A model generated the notes under the pieces. The model saw only the letters and a program-made list of their open reading frames with translations, did not search any database and was not told where the DNA came from. Shown in pieces: positions 9,846-18,996 of a DNA stretch of 64,000 nucleotides. Each line of letters starts with the position of its first letter. The stretch's first letter is position 1. Origin of the DNA: UA16 sp002292325 (GTDB taxonomy: Bacteria; Bacteroidota; Bacteroidia; Flavobacteriales_D; Sanyastnellaceae); the NCBI GenBank assembly GCA_943788645.1, contig CALSRC010000016.1, positions 43,274 through 107,273 of the forward strand, given 5' to 3'. The position numbers and the translations under genes were made by a program.

Positions 9846-10904
9846 TCATTCCATCGTCATCAGGTTGCACCCGCGGACTTCCGCATGATCAAATCGGCCA
9901 AGCACTTCAAATGTGCCGTCTTCGAACGACCTTCCAACATCACCTGTTGCCAAAAAAGAGCAACTTGCGAGATTTGCCAAGTCCATGACATGGATGCGAC
10001 CTTGCCGACCTGAAGGCATCCAATCACCCGGATCTGACAACGATCCAATCCGAAGTTGCAACCATGGCGGTGCGTCAAATCGGCCATTCTTTTTCGACCA
10101 AGCTTGGGACAGCATCTCCGTCATCCCATATTCACTTCCGACTACCCCGGCTGAGCTCAATGGCGCCAACATGGCATGCACCTCAGAACGAATGCGCTCA
10201 GGACCGTGCCCTTTCATTCCACCGGTCTCCACAATACGAACCTGTAGATTCGGCCAATTCCTTGCCCTCGCCGACGCACGCTCCGCCCAGCCCAATAGCG
10301 CGTGGGTGACCCCCACAATGCAAACATTTTTCAACTCATTTGCGCCATCATTCAATTCCGTCAGTGCGGCTTCCAAACCGCTGTAATCATTCATGAAGAA
10401 TTGCTGTTCGGGCTCCTTTGCTCCCGTCCGCACCATGAAATTGCGCACCATGTGCACGAGAGAAGACTGCCCGCGCTCGAGGTAACCCGGCAGCAAACCA
10501 AAAAACACGGTACCTTCCAAGGGTCCTGACGTTGAATCAAATCCTTTTACGGCCATGTCATCATACCAGGTTGAATCGTCAACAATGTGTCGGGATCGGA
10601 GTTGACCTGAAGTGCCCGAACTAAGGAATACCTTCTCGTTTGGCAAAGCCGCTGGAAATACTGAAATCCGATGGGTTTGGAAAAATTCAACCGGCAAAAA
10701 TGGAATGTATTCCATTGATCGGACCTCATTCGGATCCACTCCGCGCAATTGAACAAACTTTCCAAACGGCACATTGCACTCTGCTTGGAAACGAAAAACA
10801 CGCAAAGTGAAGTCCTCCCAATCTCCTCCATGCGCCGCCTTATCGCGCATTTCATTTCTGAATGCGAGTAACTTTTCAAGTATCAGGGATTCATTCTGTA
10901 TCAT
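9846..10904 (-). CDS. LuxE-like acyl-protein synthetase (adenylate-forming family)
   Basis: Protein of 352 residues similar to the LuxE/acyl-protein synthetase branch of the adenylate-forming superfamily. Visible marks are the substrate-domain opening EYIPFLPVEFFQTH, the P-loop-like FLSSGTSGQLRS, FGLLPGYLERGQSSLVHMV and the lid-proximal VETGGMKGHG and EYGMTEMLSQAW. LuxE itself activates fatty acids for the LuxC reductase, but no luxC or luxD homologue is nearby. In Bacteroidota such genes stand alone and their substrate is unknown, so the reaction here is only inferred to be acyl adenylation or transfer. ATG at 10904. Convergent with tyrS and divergent from a small lipoprotein gene. Confidence 0.8.
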   Translation of the reverse strand: MIQNESLILEKLLAFRNEMRDKAAHGGDWEDFTLRVFRFQAECNVPFGKFVQLRGVDPNEVRSMEYIPFLPVEFFQTHRISVFPAALPNEKVFLSSGTSGQLRSRHIVDDSTWYDDMAVKGFDSTSGPLEGTVFFGLLPGYLERGQSSLVHMVRNFMVRTGAKEPEQQFFMNDYSGLEAALTELNDGANELKNVCIVGVTHALLGWAERASARARNWPNLQVRIVETGGMKGHGPERIRSEVHAMLAPLSSAGVVGSEYGMTEMLSQAWSKKNGRFDAPPWLQLRIGSLSDPGDWMPSGRQGRIHVMDLANLASCSFLATGDVGRSFEDGTFEVLGRFDHAEVRGCNLMTME

Positions 10905-10958
10905 TTCACAGCGGCTTCACCGCACCACGAAGTTCCGGATTCCGTAGCTTTGAACCCA

Positions 10959-11486
10959 ATGTTCGAACCAAAATTCATCGCCAATCCATTTCATAGGAGG
11001 TTCACACCGTCTATCCTCTTGTTCCTCTTGCCATTTAACGGCTGCCTGCCGGAGGCGAGTTTTCCAGACGAACCCCTCCTCGAATTCCGCTCATTTGATC
11101 CGCAAGTGAACGGAAGCCGCGAATTGATCATTGGTTTTTCGGACGGAGATGGAAACATGGGGTTGGCACAGGCGGATACCATCCCTCCTTTTTGTTCGAC
11201 CTGTGAATACCATCAAAACTTGAAATGTGAATACCAAGAATTCCAAGATGGCGAGTGGATCGAAATTGAATTGAACCCCGACGCAGGCCAGATCCCTTTT
11301 TATTATCGAGTTCCTCCCGCAGCACCCACCGGTCAAAATCCCTCACAGAACGGTACCATCGCAATCGATATGAATTCATGGTACTTGAACAGTGAGTACG
11401 ATTCAATTCGTTTCCGTATCACGCTATATGACCGAGATTTGAATGCATCCAATGATGTGTTTACATACGCGGTGGCAAAACCCTAG
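10959..11486 (+). CDS. Small predicted lipoprotein of unknown function
   Basis: Product of 175 residues. After a short basic segment (HRRF) comes a hydrophobic stretch TPSILLFLLPFNGC with a lipobox-like NGC, so an exported lipoprotein is likely. The mature part contains FRSFDPQVNGSRELIIGFSDGDGNMGL, where FSDGDGNMGL resembles a calcium-binding-type loop. It also has a CSTC pair and a final beta-rich region (SIRFRITLYDRDLNASN). I recognise it only as a type of lipoprotein widespread in Bacteroidota; no function is assignable. The ATG at 10959 is used, since the upstream start at 10950 is TTG. It is divergent from the LuxE-like gene and is followed by a bidirectional terminator. Confidence 0.65.
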   Translation: MFEPKFIANPFHRRFTPSILLFLLPFNGCLPEASFPDEPLLEFRSFDPQVNGSRELIIGFSDGDGNMGLAQADTIPPFCSTCEYHQNLKCEYQEFQDGEWIEIELNPDAGQIPFYYRVPPAAPTGQNPSQNGTIAIDMNSWYLNSEYDSIRFRITLYDRDLNASNDVFTYAVAKP

Positions 11487-11530
11487 CCAAGCTGGATGCT
11501 CATCATCCATTAAAAATAACCTGGCATAAA

Positions 11531-11560
11531 AAAAGGCGTCTCCAATTGAGACGCCTTTTT
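11531..11560. terminator. Bidirectional rho-independent terminator
   Basis: Perfect inverted repeat GGCGTCTC (11535-11542) / GAGACGCC (11548-11555) with a 5-base loop, an A-tract on the left and a T-tract on the right. It therefore works on both strands. It lies between the convergent lipoprotein gene (ends 11486) and the large secreted-protein gene (ends 11581). Confidence 0.85.
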
Positions 11561-11580
11561 CTTTCGGAAATTCAGCTTCT

Positions 11581-14500
11581 TTACTCAGGGCAGAATGATC
11601 CAAACTGAGAAAGGAAGAAGAGCAAGTCCGGTGTTCCGACTTGGCCATCTCCGTTCACATCAGCAGGACAATCGTCCGTGAAATCGAATTCACACAATCC
11701 ATCGTCCATGGTCGCAGCTGCGTCGTAGTTGGTCGCGTCTGCATAGACACAACCGTAGCAGTCGTACGTGCAAGAACCGTCATCAAAGAAGGCTCCATCG
11801 TTGAAGTTGCATGCGGTAGCATCGACACATCCAAATGCGGATGAGTTCGCTGCGCCAGGTGTTCCGTTGTCTACCCAGCTGGCTTGCCAGTTGTTCGCAT
11901 CATCGTTGTTCAAATCTGTTTGAATCAATTCCAAGCTAGAGCATCCGCCGTCAGGACTTTGGACCAATACATTGCCCAAGACGGCAACCGTTTGAGCCGG
12001 CCATGGAGATCCATCGTCATAATCAACCGCGTCAATCATGTTGCCGAAGCCATCTTCTATACTCACCGCTTCACCGCTATTTGAGAAGTTGCCCAAATCC
12101 ATTTGGAAGACTTGAACACCCAAGCTACTGTAATTGGCTGTTCCAGCATCAGAAACGGTCATCAAGAAATATTCTCCAGGATTGATCGTCGTGCCCGCTG
12201 GGAATACATAACCAAGCTGAGGCGCACCACTGGCCGAATTGTAAAATTCAAATCCACCGATTTCAACAGCTGCATCGCCGGCAAAGTAAATCTCCACGAA
12301 TTCGTAGTCAAAATCATCGCCTTGCGCACTGCAAGGATTGTAGTGAATCTCGTTGATGACCATCGCTGGTAAGCTGTAGTAGCACTCATCATTGGTCGCA
12401 TTCGTCACGCCTTCTTGATAGTTATACGCTGCTGGATCGTCGCAACCGCTGATGACGCATGAACCATCATCGATGGTCGCTTCAGGATCGTAGTTATCAG
12501 CTGCTGGATCCGTACAACCTGGTGCATCAATGCAAGATCCGTCGTCTTCTTGTGCATACAAATCGTAATTGCTAAATGAAGCCGTCGTGCAACCCAGTCG
12601 CACAACATCGGCTGAATCTCTTGGGAGCAATTTCCATGCTCCGTAGGCATAAAAATTCGGGCCGACCACACGGTAACTGCGGCCCTCTTCCAGTACAGGG
12701 GCATACGTCGCACCTCCATCAGCTGTCAAAGAATCTCCGATCGCATCGTAGCCGATGTCATCGATAACACCGATACCGGAGCCATCATTCAAGTGCCACT
12801 CACCATACCCTGCATCTGCACTCACGCATTCACCTGTCATGCTGATGAGAACACACTCCCACTGGTCATCGTTGATGGCCGCAGTGGCGAGCATTTCGGC
12901 AGCTGGAAGTGCATTGCCAGAAGATAAAATCTCCGGTGTGGCCGCCTGAATTTGACGTAAACCGTACACCTCGGATACATTGCCCAAGATGCTCAACTCA
13001 TCTCCTACAGATACACCTGTTCCAATGACCCAAATCGCAGAGTGAGGCCCCGTTCCATCTTGTATGACATAGGAAGCCTGACCTGACAATCCGCCGGTTG
13101 GTGGATACAAAGCCGTCACAATACCTGATGTTTGCATCTGTCCGCTCAATCCACCCGATTGAATCTCTTGGATGGTGTAGTTGGAGATGAAGATGCATGA
13201 GCCATCGTCTGATGTTGCGTTCTCATCGTAGTTGATCGCAAATGGATCCGTGCAGCCAGCTGTAGATGCCGCGCAACTTCCAGAGAATGTGTGCATGCCC
13301 AAATCAGAAAAGTCATCCACATCGAGGACAGTCCACTCGGAATCCAGTTCGTTGGTGCCTGCGGACATCACCCAGTCTCCCGCGTTTCCTGTGTAAACGA
13401 ATTCGTTGCGGACCAAGGTGTGGTTTTGCGTAGCATTCGCTATTCCCGCAACTTCCCAACCTGACCCTGGATCAGGACCAATCAATCCAATCAAATCCAC
13501 CAACAATGTATCCGCGCCCGCTAATTCGAACAAACCGTAGGCATCGTCTCCATTCGAGAGGTAGGTGTAGGTAATGTCCGCTAAATCCAAAATCTCTTGG
13601 GCCGAAGACGGATGAGCTACGATGTACGTTCCACCCGGTGCGATTTCCGCATCGAAAGGAAAGTTAAACGTGAAGTAGTCAAATTGGTTGCTTAAGAACG
13701 GATCATCGGGGTTGTCACAACCATTGCTGCAGTTGCCCAAAATGTATTGGCTCAAAAATACTGTTGATGCAGTTGGATTGTAAAGCTCGAGGTACTTGTT
13801 ATTGCTGCTGCCTTCTGCATACTCCGAGAAAAATACGCCGCACGTCTCACCCGAAAACTCGCAGGAACCATCATCTACACCGGCACCGGCGTTGTAATTG
13901 GCTGCGCTGCTGTTTGTGCATCCATAAAGCAGTGCATCCGCCTCTGATCGAGGCTGTACTTTAAAGGCACCGTATGCATATTCCACAGGACCCGTGACTT
14001 GCCATGTACTTCCCGCCGTAACGTTTCCAGTTCCGATGGCGTCGTATCCGCGATCGTCAATGACGCACTCTCCAGAAGAGTCATCTACTCCCCACTCACC
14101 AAAGCCCAAACTTTCGGTACTCACATCACCCGTGACTTGTACCAAAACACCTTCCCATTGTTCTTCAGAAGCCACTGCAGCTGTGCTCAATACTTCAGCC
14201 GCCGGCAAATCCGCACCTTGTCCTGTAATGACAACAGATACGCCTGTCAATTGGGTCAATCCGAAGTATTCAGACACGGTTCCCGTTACCTCTACCGCAT
14301 CGCCCACAATAACGGGTACGTTTGGACCGTACATCCAAATACCGGCATAAGGTCCTTGGCCATCTTGCAGACTAACAAGGCTGCCAAAAACACCTGTCAC
14401 GACTCCGTTGGTCACAACCGTCGTTCCAGTGTATGCATCCGTTAACTGACCTTCTTGAATGGCCGCTATCGCAGTAGTTGTTACTTCGAGGCAAGAACCG

Positions 14501-15576
14501 TCATCGAAATCTGCTGCTTCATTGTAGTTCGGCGCGGCGGCATTGGTGCACCCACCCGTTCCGACCGTTACCGTTCCGACCATTCCAAGAGACGCGTGTG
14601 TGCCTACAGAACAATCATAGGAGTAAACCCCTGGAATCGTGAATGTATGGCTGCCAATGCACGTGCCCGTTTGCGAGCCACCGACAGGTGAGAAATAAAA
14701 ATCCTCGGGGTTGCCAAACGGCTCACCCGTGATGGTATTCGTCACACCGTTTGCGTTGTGTGATCCACCCATGTTTTCCCAAACTACTGTTGTGCCCGGC
14801 TCAATCGCCAAGTCTTGTGGACTGTAGTAGTAAGAACCCGTTGCTACTACCACACCGTCAACGTTGCATGCGTTGTCAAACGTACAGGAGCCATCGTCTT
14901 CGGTGGCCGCACCGTTGTAGTTCGTCGCATTCTCGTTTGTGCAACCCAATACCGCTGGACCGCAATTTCCTGTGAAGACATGACCGCCGAGGTTGTCCCA
15001 AACGTCGATATCCAAAACAATCCATTGGGAATCATCCTCATTCGTGCCAGCTGCAGTTGCCCAATCATAGCCTACTCCAGAATTTACATCAGCCTTTCGA
15101 ACCAATGTGTGATCTTTCGTTCCGTTGGCGGTGCCTGCCACTTCCCAACCAGAACCAGGATCTGCATCGAAATTTCCGATGACATCCAAAATGACAAAAT
15201 CTGCTTCCGTTCCTTGAACCAATGCAAATCCATCGTCACCATTGGATAAATAATTCATCGTTTCGTCCGCTTCAGCCAAAATTGCAGGAGCCGAAGAACC
15301 GTGGGCTACGATGTAAACATCACCCGGTGCAATCATTGCTCCAGCGGCGAACGTATTCCAATATTCATACTCACCGGGAACGGCAGGAGCGTTGCTCACA
15401 TTTGGATATGCATACCCGCTTAAATCAACCGCAACAGCGGTAGGGTTGTATATTTCAAGGTATTTATTGTTGCTACTTCCTTCTGCATATTCCGAGAAAA
15501 AGAGCCCGCATTGTGCGGAGGCAGCCACTCCTAATCCAATGAAAAGGACCGCCAATAACAGATTTAGTGAACGCAT
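11581..15576 (-). CDS. Giant secreted mosaic protein: lamin-tail, OB-fold-like, blue-copper-like, Cys repeats, dockerin-like tail
   Basis: Protein of 1331 residues; start at 15576 chosen because it opens a clean signal peptide (MRSLNLLLAV... to ASAQ). Residues ~23-205 resemble a lamin-tail domain (FFSEYAEGSSNNKYLEIYNP), and a near copy recurs in the middle; a third, divergent one (MVINEIHYNPC) lies toward the end. Residues ~245-340 look like a type I copper domain, with candidate ligands H273, C322, H327 and M332 (CSVGTHASLGM). Two OB-fold-like stretches of the kind attached to extracellular nucleases follow (VTGVFGSLVSLQDG..., VTALYPPTGGL...). About nine 21-residue repeats GCTxxxAxNYxxxAxxDDGSC link the domains. 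The end, DVNGDGQVGTPDLLFFLSQFG, is dockerin-like and replaces a usual T9SS sorting domain. No catalytic domain is evident. Probably a surface or secreted binding protein; function unknown. Confidence 0.82.
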   Translation of the reverse strand: MRSLNLLLAVLFIGLGVAASAQCGLFFSEYAEGSSNNKYLEIYNPTAVAVDLSGYAYPNVSNAPAVPGEYEYWNTFAAGAMIAPGDVYIVAHGSSAPAILAEADETMNYLSNGDDGFALVQGTEADFVILDVIGNFDADPGSGWEVAGTANGTKDHTLVRKADVNSGVGYDWATAAGTNEDDSQWIVLDIDVWDNLGGHVFTGNCGPAVLGCTNENATNYNGAATEDDGSCTFDNACNVDGVVVATGSYYYSPQDLAIEPGTTVVWENMGGSHNANGVTNTITGEPFGNPEDFYFSPVGGSQTGTCIGSHTFTIPGVYSYDCSVGTHASLGMVGTVTVGTGGCTNAAAPNYNEAADFDDGSCLEVTTTAIAAIQEGQLTDAYTGTTVVTNGVVTGVFGSLVSLQDGQGPYAGIWMYGPNVPVIVGDAVEVTGTVSEYFGLTQLTGVSVVITGQGADLPAAEVLSTAAVASEEQWEGVLVQVTGDVSTESLGFGEWGVDDSSGECVIDDRGYDAIGTGNVTAGSTWQVTGPVEYAYGAFKVQPRSEADALLYGCTNSSAANYNAGAGVDDGSCEFSGETCGVFFSEYAEGSSNNKYLELYNPTASTVFLSQYILGNCSNGCDNPDDPFLSNQFDYFTFNFPFDAEIAPGGTYIVAHPSSAQEILDLADITYTYLSNGDDAYGLFELAGADTLLVDLIGLIGPDPGSGWEVAGIANATQNHTLVRNEFVYTGNAGDWVMSAGTNELDSEWTVLDVDDFSDLGMHTFSGSCAASTAGCTDPFAINYDENATSDDGSCIFISNYTIQEIQSGGLSGQMQTSGIVTALYPPTGGLSGQASYVIQDGTGPHSAIWVIGTGVSVGDELSILGNVSEVYGLRQIQAATPEILSSGNALPAAEMLATAAINDDQWECVLISMTGECVSADAGYGEWHLNDGSGIGVIDDIGYDAIGDSLTADGGATYAPVLEEGRSYRVVGPNFYAYGAWKLLPRDSADVVRLGCTTASFSNYDLYAQEDDGSCIDAPGCTDPAADNYDPEATIDDGSCVISGCDDPAAYNYQEGVTNATNDECYYSLPAMVINEIHYNPCSAQGDDFDYEFVEIYFAGDAAVEIGGFEFYNSASGAPQLGYVFPAGTTINPGEYFLMTVSDAGTANYSSLGVQVFQMDLGNFSNSGEAVSIEDGFGNMIDAVDYDDGSPWPAQTVAVLGNVLVQSPDGGCSSLELIQTDLNNDDANNWQASWVDNGTPGAANSSAFGCVDATACNFNDGAFFDDGSCTYDCYGCVYADATNYDAAATMDDGLCEFDFTDDCPADVNGDGQVGTPDLLFFLSQFGSFCPE

Positions 15577-15737
15577 TTTGTGAGGTTTTGGTTTGAAAAT
15601 GGTGACGCAAACTACAGAATATTCGACAAACACAGTCCTTATGTGGATAAAAATGGGATTACATTCATAGAATAATAAAACTCTGCAGTCGTTTTTTTCA
15701 TCGGATTCAACGGCAAGATGTTGCGGGAAAGACAAAA

Positions 15738-16340
15738 TTACTTTGGCAATTGCCGAAACGATCTGCGGTGGTGAATTGATAGCCCCACCTCACGAATCCC
15801 CTCACGGTGAGCCCGAGTCGGATATCCGGCATTCGAATTCCACCCGTAATGAGGACATTCCGCATGAAGGTTCTGCATCAATTCGTCCCGATGGGTCTTC
15901 GCTAGAATACTGGCAGCTGCGATTGAAGCAAACCGTGCGTCTCCCTTGATAAAGCATTCAAATTCTGGCAAATCATCCGAAGTAACAAACCGATTTCCAT
16001 CGATTAGCAAGAATTCAGGCCGCACCTTCAACTTGCGCGCCGCACGCCTCATCCCTGCTAAAGATGCTTGCAGTATGTTGATTCGATCAATCTCCGCAGG
16101 ATCTACGTGAACAACTGCCCAGGCGGTGGCTTGTGATTCGATCACCCTTCGAAGTCTATCGCGCACGGTTCGAGATAATTTTTTGGAATCATCCAGCACA
16201 CCCTCCTGAACCAATGATTCAGCAAATCCTGGAGAGAGGATAACGGACGCTGCTGTAACCGGGCCGGCAAGGCAGCCGCGGCCTGCTTCGTCACATCCCG
16301 CTTCAAGTCGGTTTTTTTGGACCCAAGGAGCCAACATCAT
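15738..16340 (-). CDS. rnhB: Ribonuclease HII
   Basis: RNase HII of about 200 residues, which cleaves RNA of RNA-DNA hybrids and starts removal of misincorporated ribonucleotides. The metal-binding motif is clear: EAGCDEAGRGCLAGPV (the family DEAGRG box), then DSKKLS, LLIDGNRF and KGDARFASIAAASILAKTHRD. The C-terminus HYGWNSNAGYPTRAHREG is also typical. The start at 16340 forms an ATGA overlap with the stop of the upstream glycosyltransferase gene, implying translational coupling. An ORF extension to 16394 exists but would overlap that gene by far more and carries no family-like residues. Confidence 0.94.
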   Translation of the reverse strand: MMLAPWVQKNRLEAGCDEAGRGCLAGPVTAASVILSPGFAESLVQEGVLDDSKKLSRTVRDRLRRVIESQATAWAVVHVDPAEIDRINILQASLAGMRRAARKLKVRPEFLLIDGNRFVTSDDLPEFECFIKGDARFASIAAASILAKTHRDELMQNLHAECPHYGWNSNAGYPTRAHREGIREVGLSIHHRRSFRQLPK

Positions 16341-17443
16341 TGCTGTAATAGGTGTTCCATGGAATTCCACAAGGAAGCCGCTGAGCGATCCCAACTAAAG
16401 TCCTGAGCGCGACTCAATCCTCGCTCAATAGCATCCGTTCGACATGCCAAATCACGTTCCAGCCCCATCATTGATTCTGCAATTTGATGTGGATTACCGG
16501 GGTCAACGAGGTATGCGGCAGCGCCCGAACACACCTCGGGCATGGCCGTTGCATTGCTTGCGACAACCGGCACTCCACTTGCAAACGCCTCCACCATTGG
16601 CACCCCGAATCCTTCAAACCAAGGAACAAACACCAGTCCCTCCGAACCCGCCATAGCCAAAGGCAACTGATTTCGGTCCAATCGCCCGACAAAATGCACT
16701 GCATCCACTTCCACTTCCTTCCCTTTCCACATATGCTCTCCCACGATCAGCAGATGATTCTTCCCCCCCGCATTTCGATAGAGACGGAAGGCATCTAACA
16801 ATCCCTTCATGTTCTTTCGGGGATGCAAACTCCCTACAAAAATAAAATAGGGATGCCCCCCAGTGAATTCTTTGGCAGCCTTCAAAGATTCAGACTGCGT
16901 ACTGGGACGGTACACGGATGAAGGCGCATTGTAAACCACATCAATTTTGGACGATGGAATCCCAAATTGCTGAACAATGTCCGCTTTCGAAAATTCAGAA
17001 ACCGTAACAATGCGCGACGCCAATTCCGCAAATTCGGGGAATCGAGTTCTGTAATATTGAGCCTCTTTGGCAGGCATCCATTCCGGATGATGCATGAAGT
17101 TCAAGTCGTGAAAAACCGTCAGTTGCGGAATGCTGGTGCGTCGGCTTAACATTCCATCCGTCGAAACAAAAATGTCGGCTCGCCAATTTTTCAACTCTCG
17201 AGCGACGCTGCGATCAAACCACCAATCGTACAAAAATGGGCGGCGAGCCGGCGGCCACAGCCTCACGGAGGTAGCATGCTCTCCCCAGTCAAATTCGGGA
17301 TGTGGAGGACGGTCAAACAGCAGGCGGAACTCATGCTCCGGGTGTTCAGCGATGATGCGTCGAAAACACTCGTAGGTGAACCAACCGATTCCTTCCAATC
17401 GATTTGCCACCAGCAATCGTGCGTTAAGTGCGATTCGAGCCAT
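16337..17443 (-). CDS. Glycosyltransferase family 4 (GT-B) protein
   Basis: Protein of about 368 residues with a GT-B architecture. The N-terminal domain begins ARIALNARLLVANRLEGIGWFTYE (a glycine-rich acceptor loop) and contains LTVFHDLNFMHHPEWM and VTVSEFSKADIV. The C-terminal nucleotide-sugar domain carries FVGSLHPRKNMKGLLDAF and the E-x7-E type signature around FEGFGVPMVEAFASGVPVVAS. Such enzymes transfer sugars from nucleotide donors during polysaccharide or LPS assembly; donor and acceptor cannot be read. ATG at 17443 chosen since upstream codons lack family similarity and overlap the divergent flippase leader. It is coupled to rnhB by an ATGA overlap and sits beside flippase, wzz and ligase genes, so a role in the same glycan is likely. 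Confidence 0.88.
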   Translation of the reverse strand: MARIALNARLLVANRLEGIGWFTYECFRRIIAEHPEHEFRLLFDRPPHPEFDWGEHATSVRLWPPARRPFLYDWWFDRSVARELKNWRADIFVSTDGMLSRRTSIPQLTVFHDLNFMHHPEWMPAKEAQYYRTRFPEFAELASRIVTVSEFSKADIVQQFGIPSSKIDVVYNAPSSVYRPSTQSESLKAAKEFTGGHPYFIFVGSLHPRKNMKGLLDAFRLYRNAGGKNHLLIVGEHMWKGKEVEVDAVHFVGRLDRNQLPLAMAGSEGLVFVPWFEGFGVPMVEAFASGVPVVASNATAMPEVCSGAAAYLVDPGNPHQIAESMMGLERDLACRTDAIERGLSRAQDFSWDRSAASLWNSMEHLLQQ

Positions 17444-17514
17444 CTCCCGCGAAGATAGGTGACAATTCTGCGGAGCATATCCCGTTATTTGCATGGAAAA
17501 CTGAATCTCCTGTT

Positions 17515-18984
17515 TTGAAGAAATTTCTGTCTCACCTTACTTGGTTAATGGCGCTGAACTTGCTCATCAAGCCAGCGTACTTATTGGTGGTGGACGCAAA
17601 AATCCAAGACGCTGTTGGGCCGGAGGCCTGGGGAAGCTATTTCCCTTTGCTCAGTTTAGGCATATTGCTCAATATTTTCTTGGACGTGGGCCTCGCCAAT
17701 CACATGACCCGTTTAGTATCAAAAACACCGAGTGAAATCAATGGCCGCTATCAATCTGGGTGGCGAACAAAATTGGGGCTGTTCCCTCTGTATATAGCGA
17801 CCTTGATGGTCATTGGTTGGTTGTTAGGTTACCGTGGAGAATCGTTGGAATGGCTGCTGTGGATTGGACTTAATCAAGCCATGCTGAGTGCGGTTTTATA
17901 CGTGCGTGCTGGCTTACAGGCGACAGCGGCTCACATTGCAGATGCTTGGGTGTCTGTGACAGATCGTGCTTTGCTCCTGCTGGCCATGGGCACGCTTCTT
18001 TGGAGGCAAGATGTCTTTGCCATTGAATGGCTTCTGGCAGGAACCACCGGAGCACTGACCATCGCATTTGCCGCTGGTTATTGGCGGCTGATGAAGAGCC
18101 AAAGCCAACACAGCAGGGCGCAACTTCCCAATCCAAAAGAGCCCCTGTGGATGAATCTGCGCGAAAGTTGGCCGTACGCTCTTCTCTTCCTTTTGATGAT
18201 GACTTACCATCGCGTCGATGCCATCATGCTCGAACGAATGGCGCCCAATGGGGCATTTCAGGCAGGTTGGTATGCCATGGGATATCGGCTTTTTGAAGCC
18301 GCTAACATGATCGGCTTCCTCTTTGCAACATTGCTACTTCCTTACTTCACGCGCATGTTGCGCGAAAATCAGGATGTCCGGCCCCTGGCAACTGCTGTAA
18401 GTCAGTTATTGGCAATCGGAGGAGGAAGTGTCGCCTGGGTTGCTTTTACTTTTCCTACCGCATTTTTGAGAATCTTTTACTCCGAGGAAACATCGGCAGC
18501 AAGCCCCGCACTGCCATGGCTCATGCTCTCGTTTGCCATTTTCGCTCAAGGATATGTATTCAGCACTTTGCTCACGGCCCGCGGCGACTTAAAGCGACTC
18601 AATCAGCTCGCGCTTTTGGGAGCCATCTTGAATATCAGCCTAAACGCATACTGGTTAACACACGCCGATGCCCAAAACGCCGGGATCGGTTGCGCAGCAA
18701 TCAGTGCTTTGACCCAGTTAGCGGTTGTCGGCCTCCAGACGGCACGGGCCATAACGGCTCACCGTGGTAAAATTTGGTGGAAGATTCTTCGCACCGCGTT
18801 GATTCACTCCGCTTTTGCTGGTGCAATATGTGCTGTATTCTCGCGTTGGGCTGATGCATCCGAAGGGATGACATTGGCTTGCTTGGCCTGTTGTTTAGCC
18901 TCGGGATTATTGCCTGGAGTTACAAACTACCAAACCATAAGTGACCTGCTATCTGACAAGATGAATACCTTTGCCGACTCCTAG
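17515..18984 (+). CDS. Polysaccharide flippase (Wzx/MATE-like membrane protein)
   Basis: Hydrophobic protein of about 489 residues with roughly twelve predicted membrane segments, resembling the polysaccharide-biosynthesis branch of the MOP superfamily, which moves lipid-linked sugar units across the inner membrane. The N-terminus KKFLSHLTWLMALNLLIKPAYLL and the segment LGILLNIFLDVGLANHMTRLVS match the usual first helices of Bacteroidota oligosaccharide flippases. There is no ATG before the first helix. A TTG at 17515 fits best and an ATG at 17548 would clip helix one. The longer GTG start at 17428 would overlap the divergent glycosyltransferase. The next gene is a Wzz-like protein 12 bases downstream. 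Confidence 0.82.
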   Translation: MKKFLSHLTWLMALNLLIKPAYLLVVDAKIQDAVGPEAWGSYFPLLSLGILLNIFLDVGLANHMTRLVSKTPSEINGRYQSGWRTKLGLFPLYIATLMVIGWLLGYRGESLEWLLWIGLNQAMLSAVLYVRAGLQATAAHIADAWVSVTDRALLLLAMGTLLWRQDVFAIEWLLAGTTGALTIAFAAGYWRLMKSQSQHSRAQLPNPKEPLWMNLRESWPYALLFLLMMTYHRVDAIMLERMAPNGAFQAGWYAMGYRLFEAANMIGFLFATLLLPYFTRMLRENQDVRPLATAVSQLLAIGGGSVAWVAFTFPTAFLRIFYSEETSAASPALPWLMLSFAIFAQGYVFSTLLTARGDLKRLNQLALLGAILNISLNAYWLTHADAQNAGIGCAAISALTQLAVVGLQTARAITAHRGKIWWKILRTALIHSAFAGAICAVFSRWADASEGMTLACLACCLASGLLPGVTNYQTISDLLSDKMNTFADS

Positions 18985-18996
18985 CCAATCCAACCG

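Noticed and set aside
11700..15000. Regular recurrence of similar DNA could be read as a CRISPR or tandem repeat array
   Set aside because: The recurrence reflects protein-level GCT...DDGSC repeats at irregular spacing with domains between; no direct DNA repeat of constant length with spacers.
11641..15583. Many rightward frames opposite the giant secreted-protein gene
   Set aside because: All lie antisense in a long, well-conserved coding gene and show only low-complexity shadow sequence from the Asp-rich repeats.
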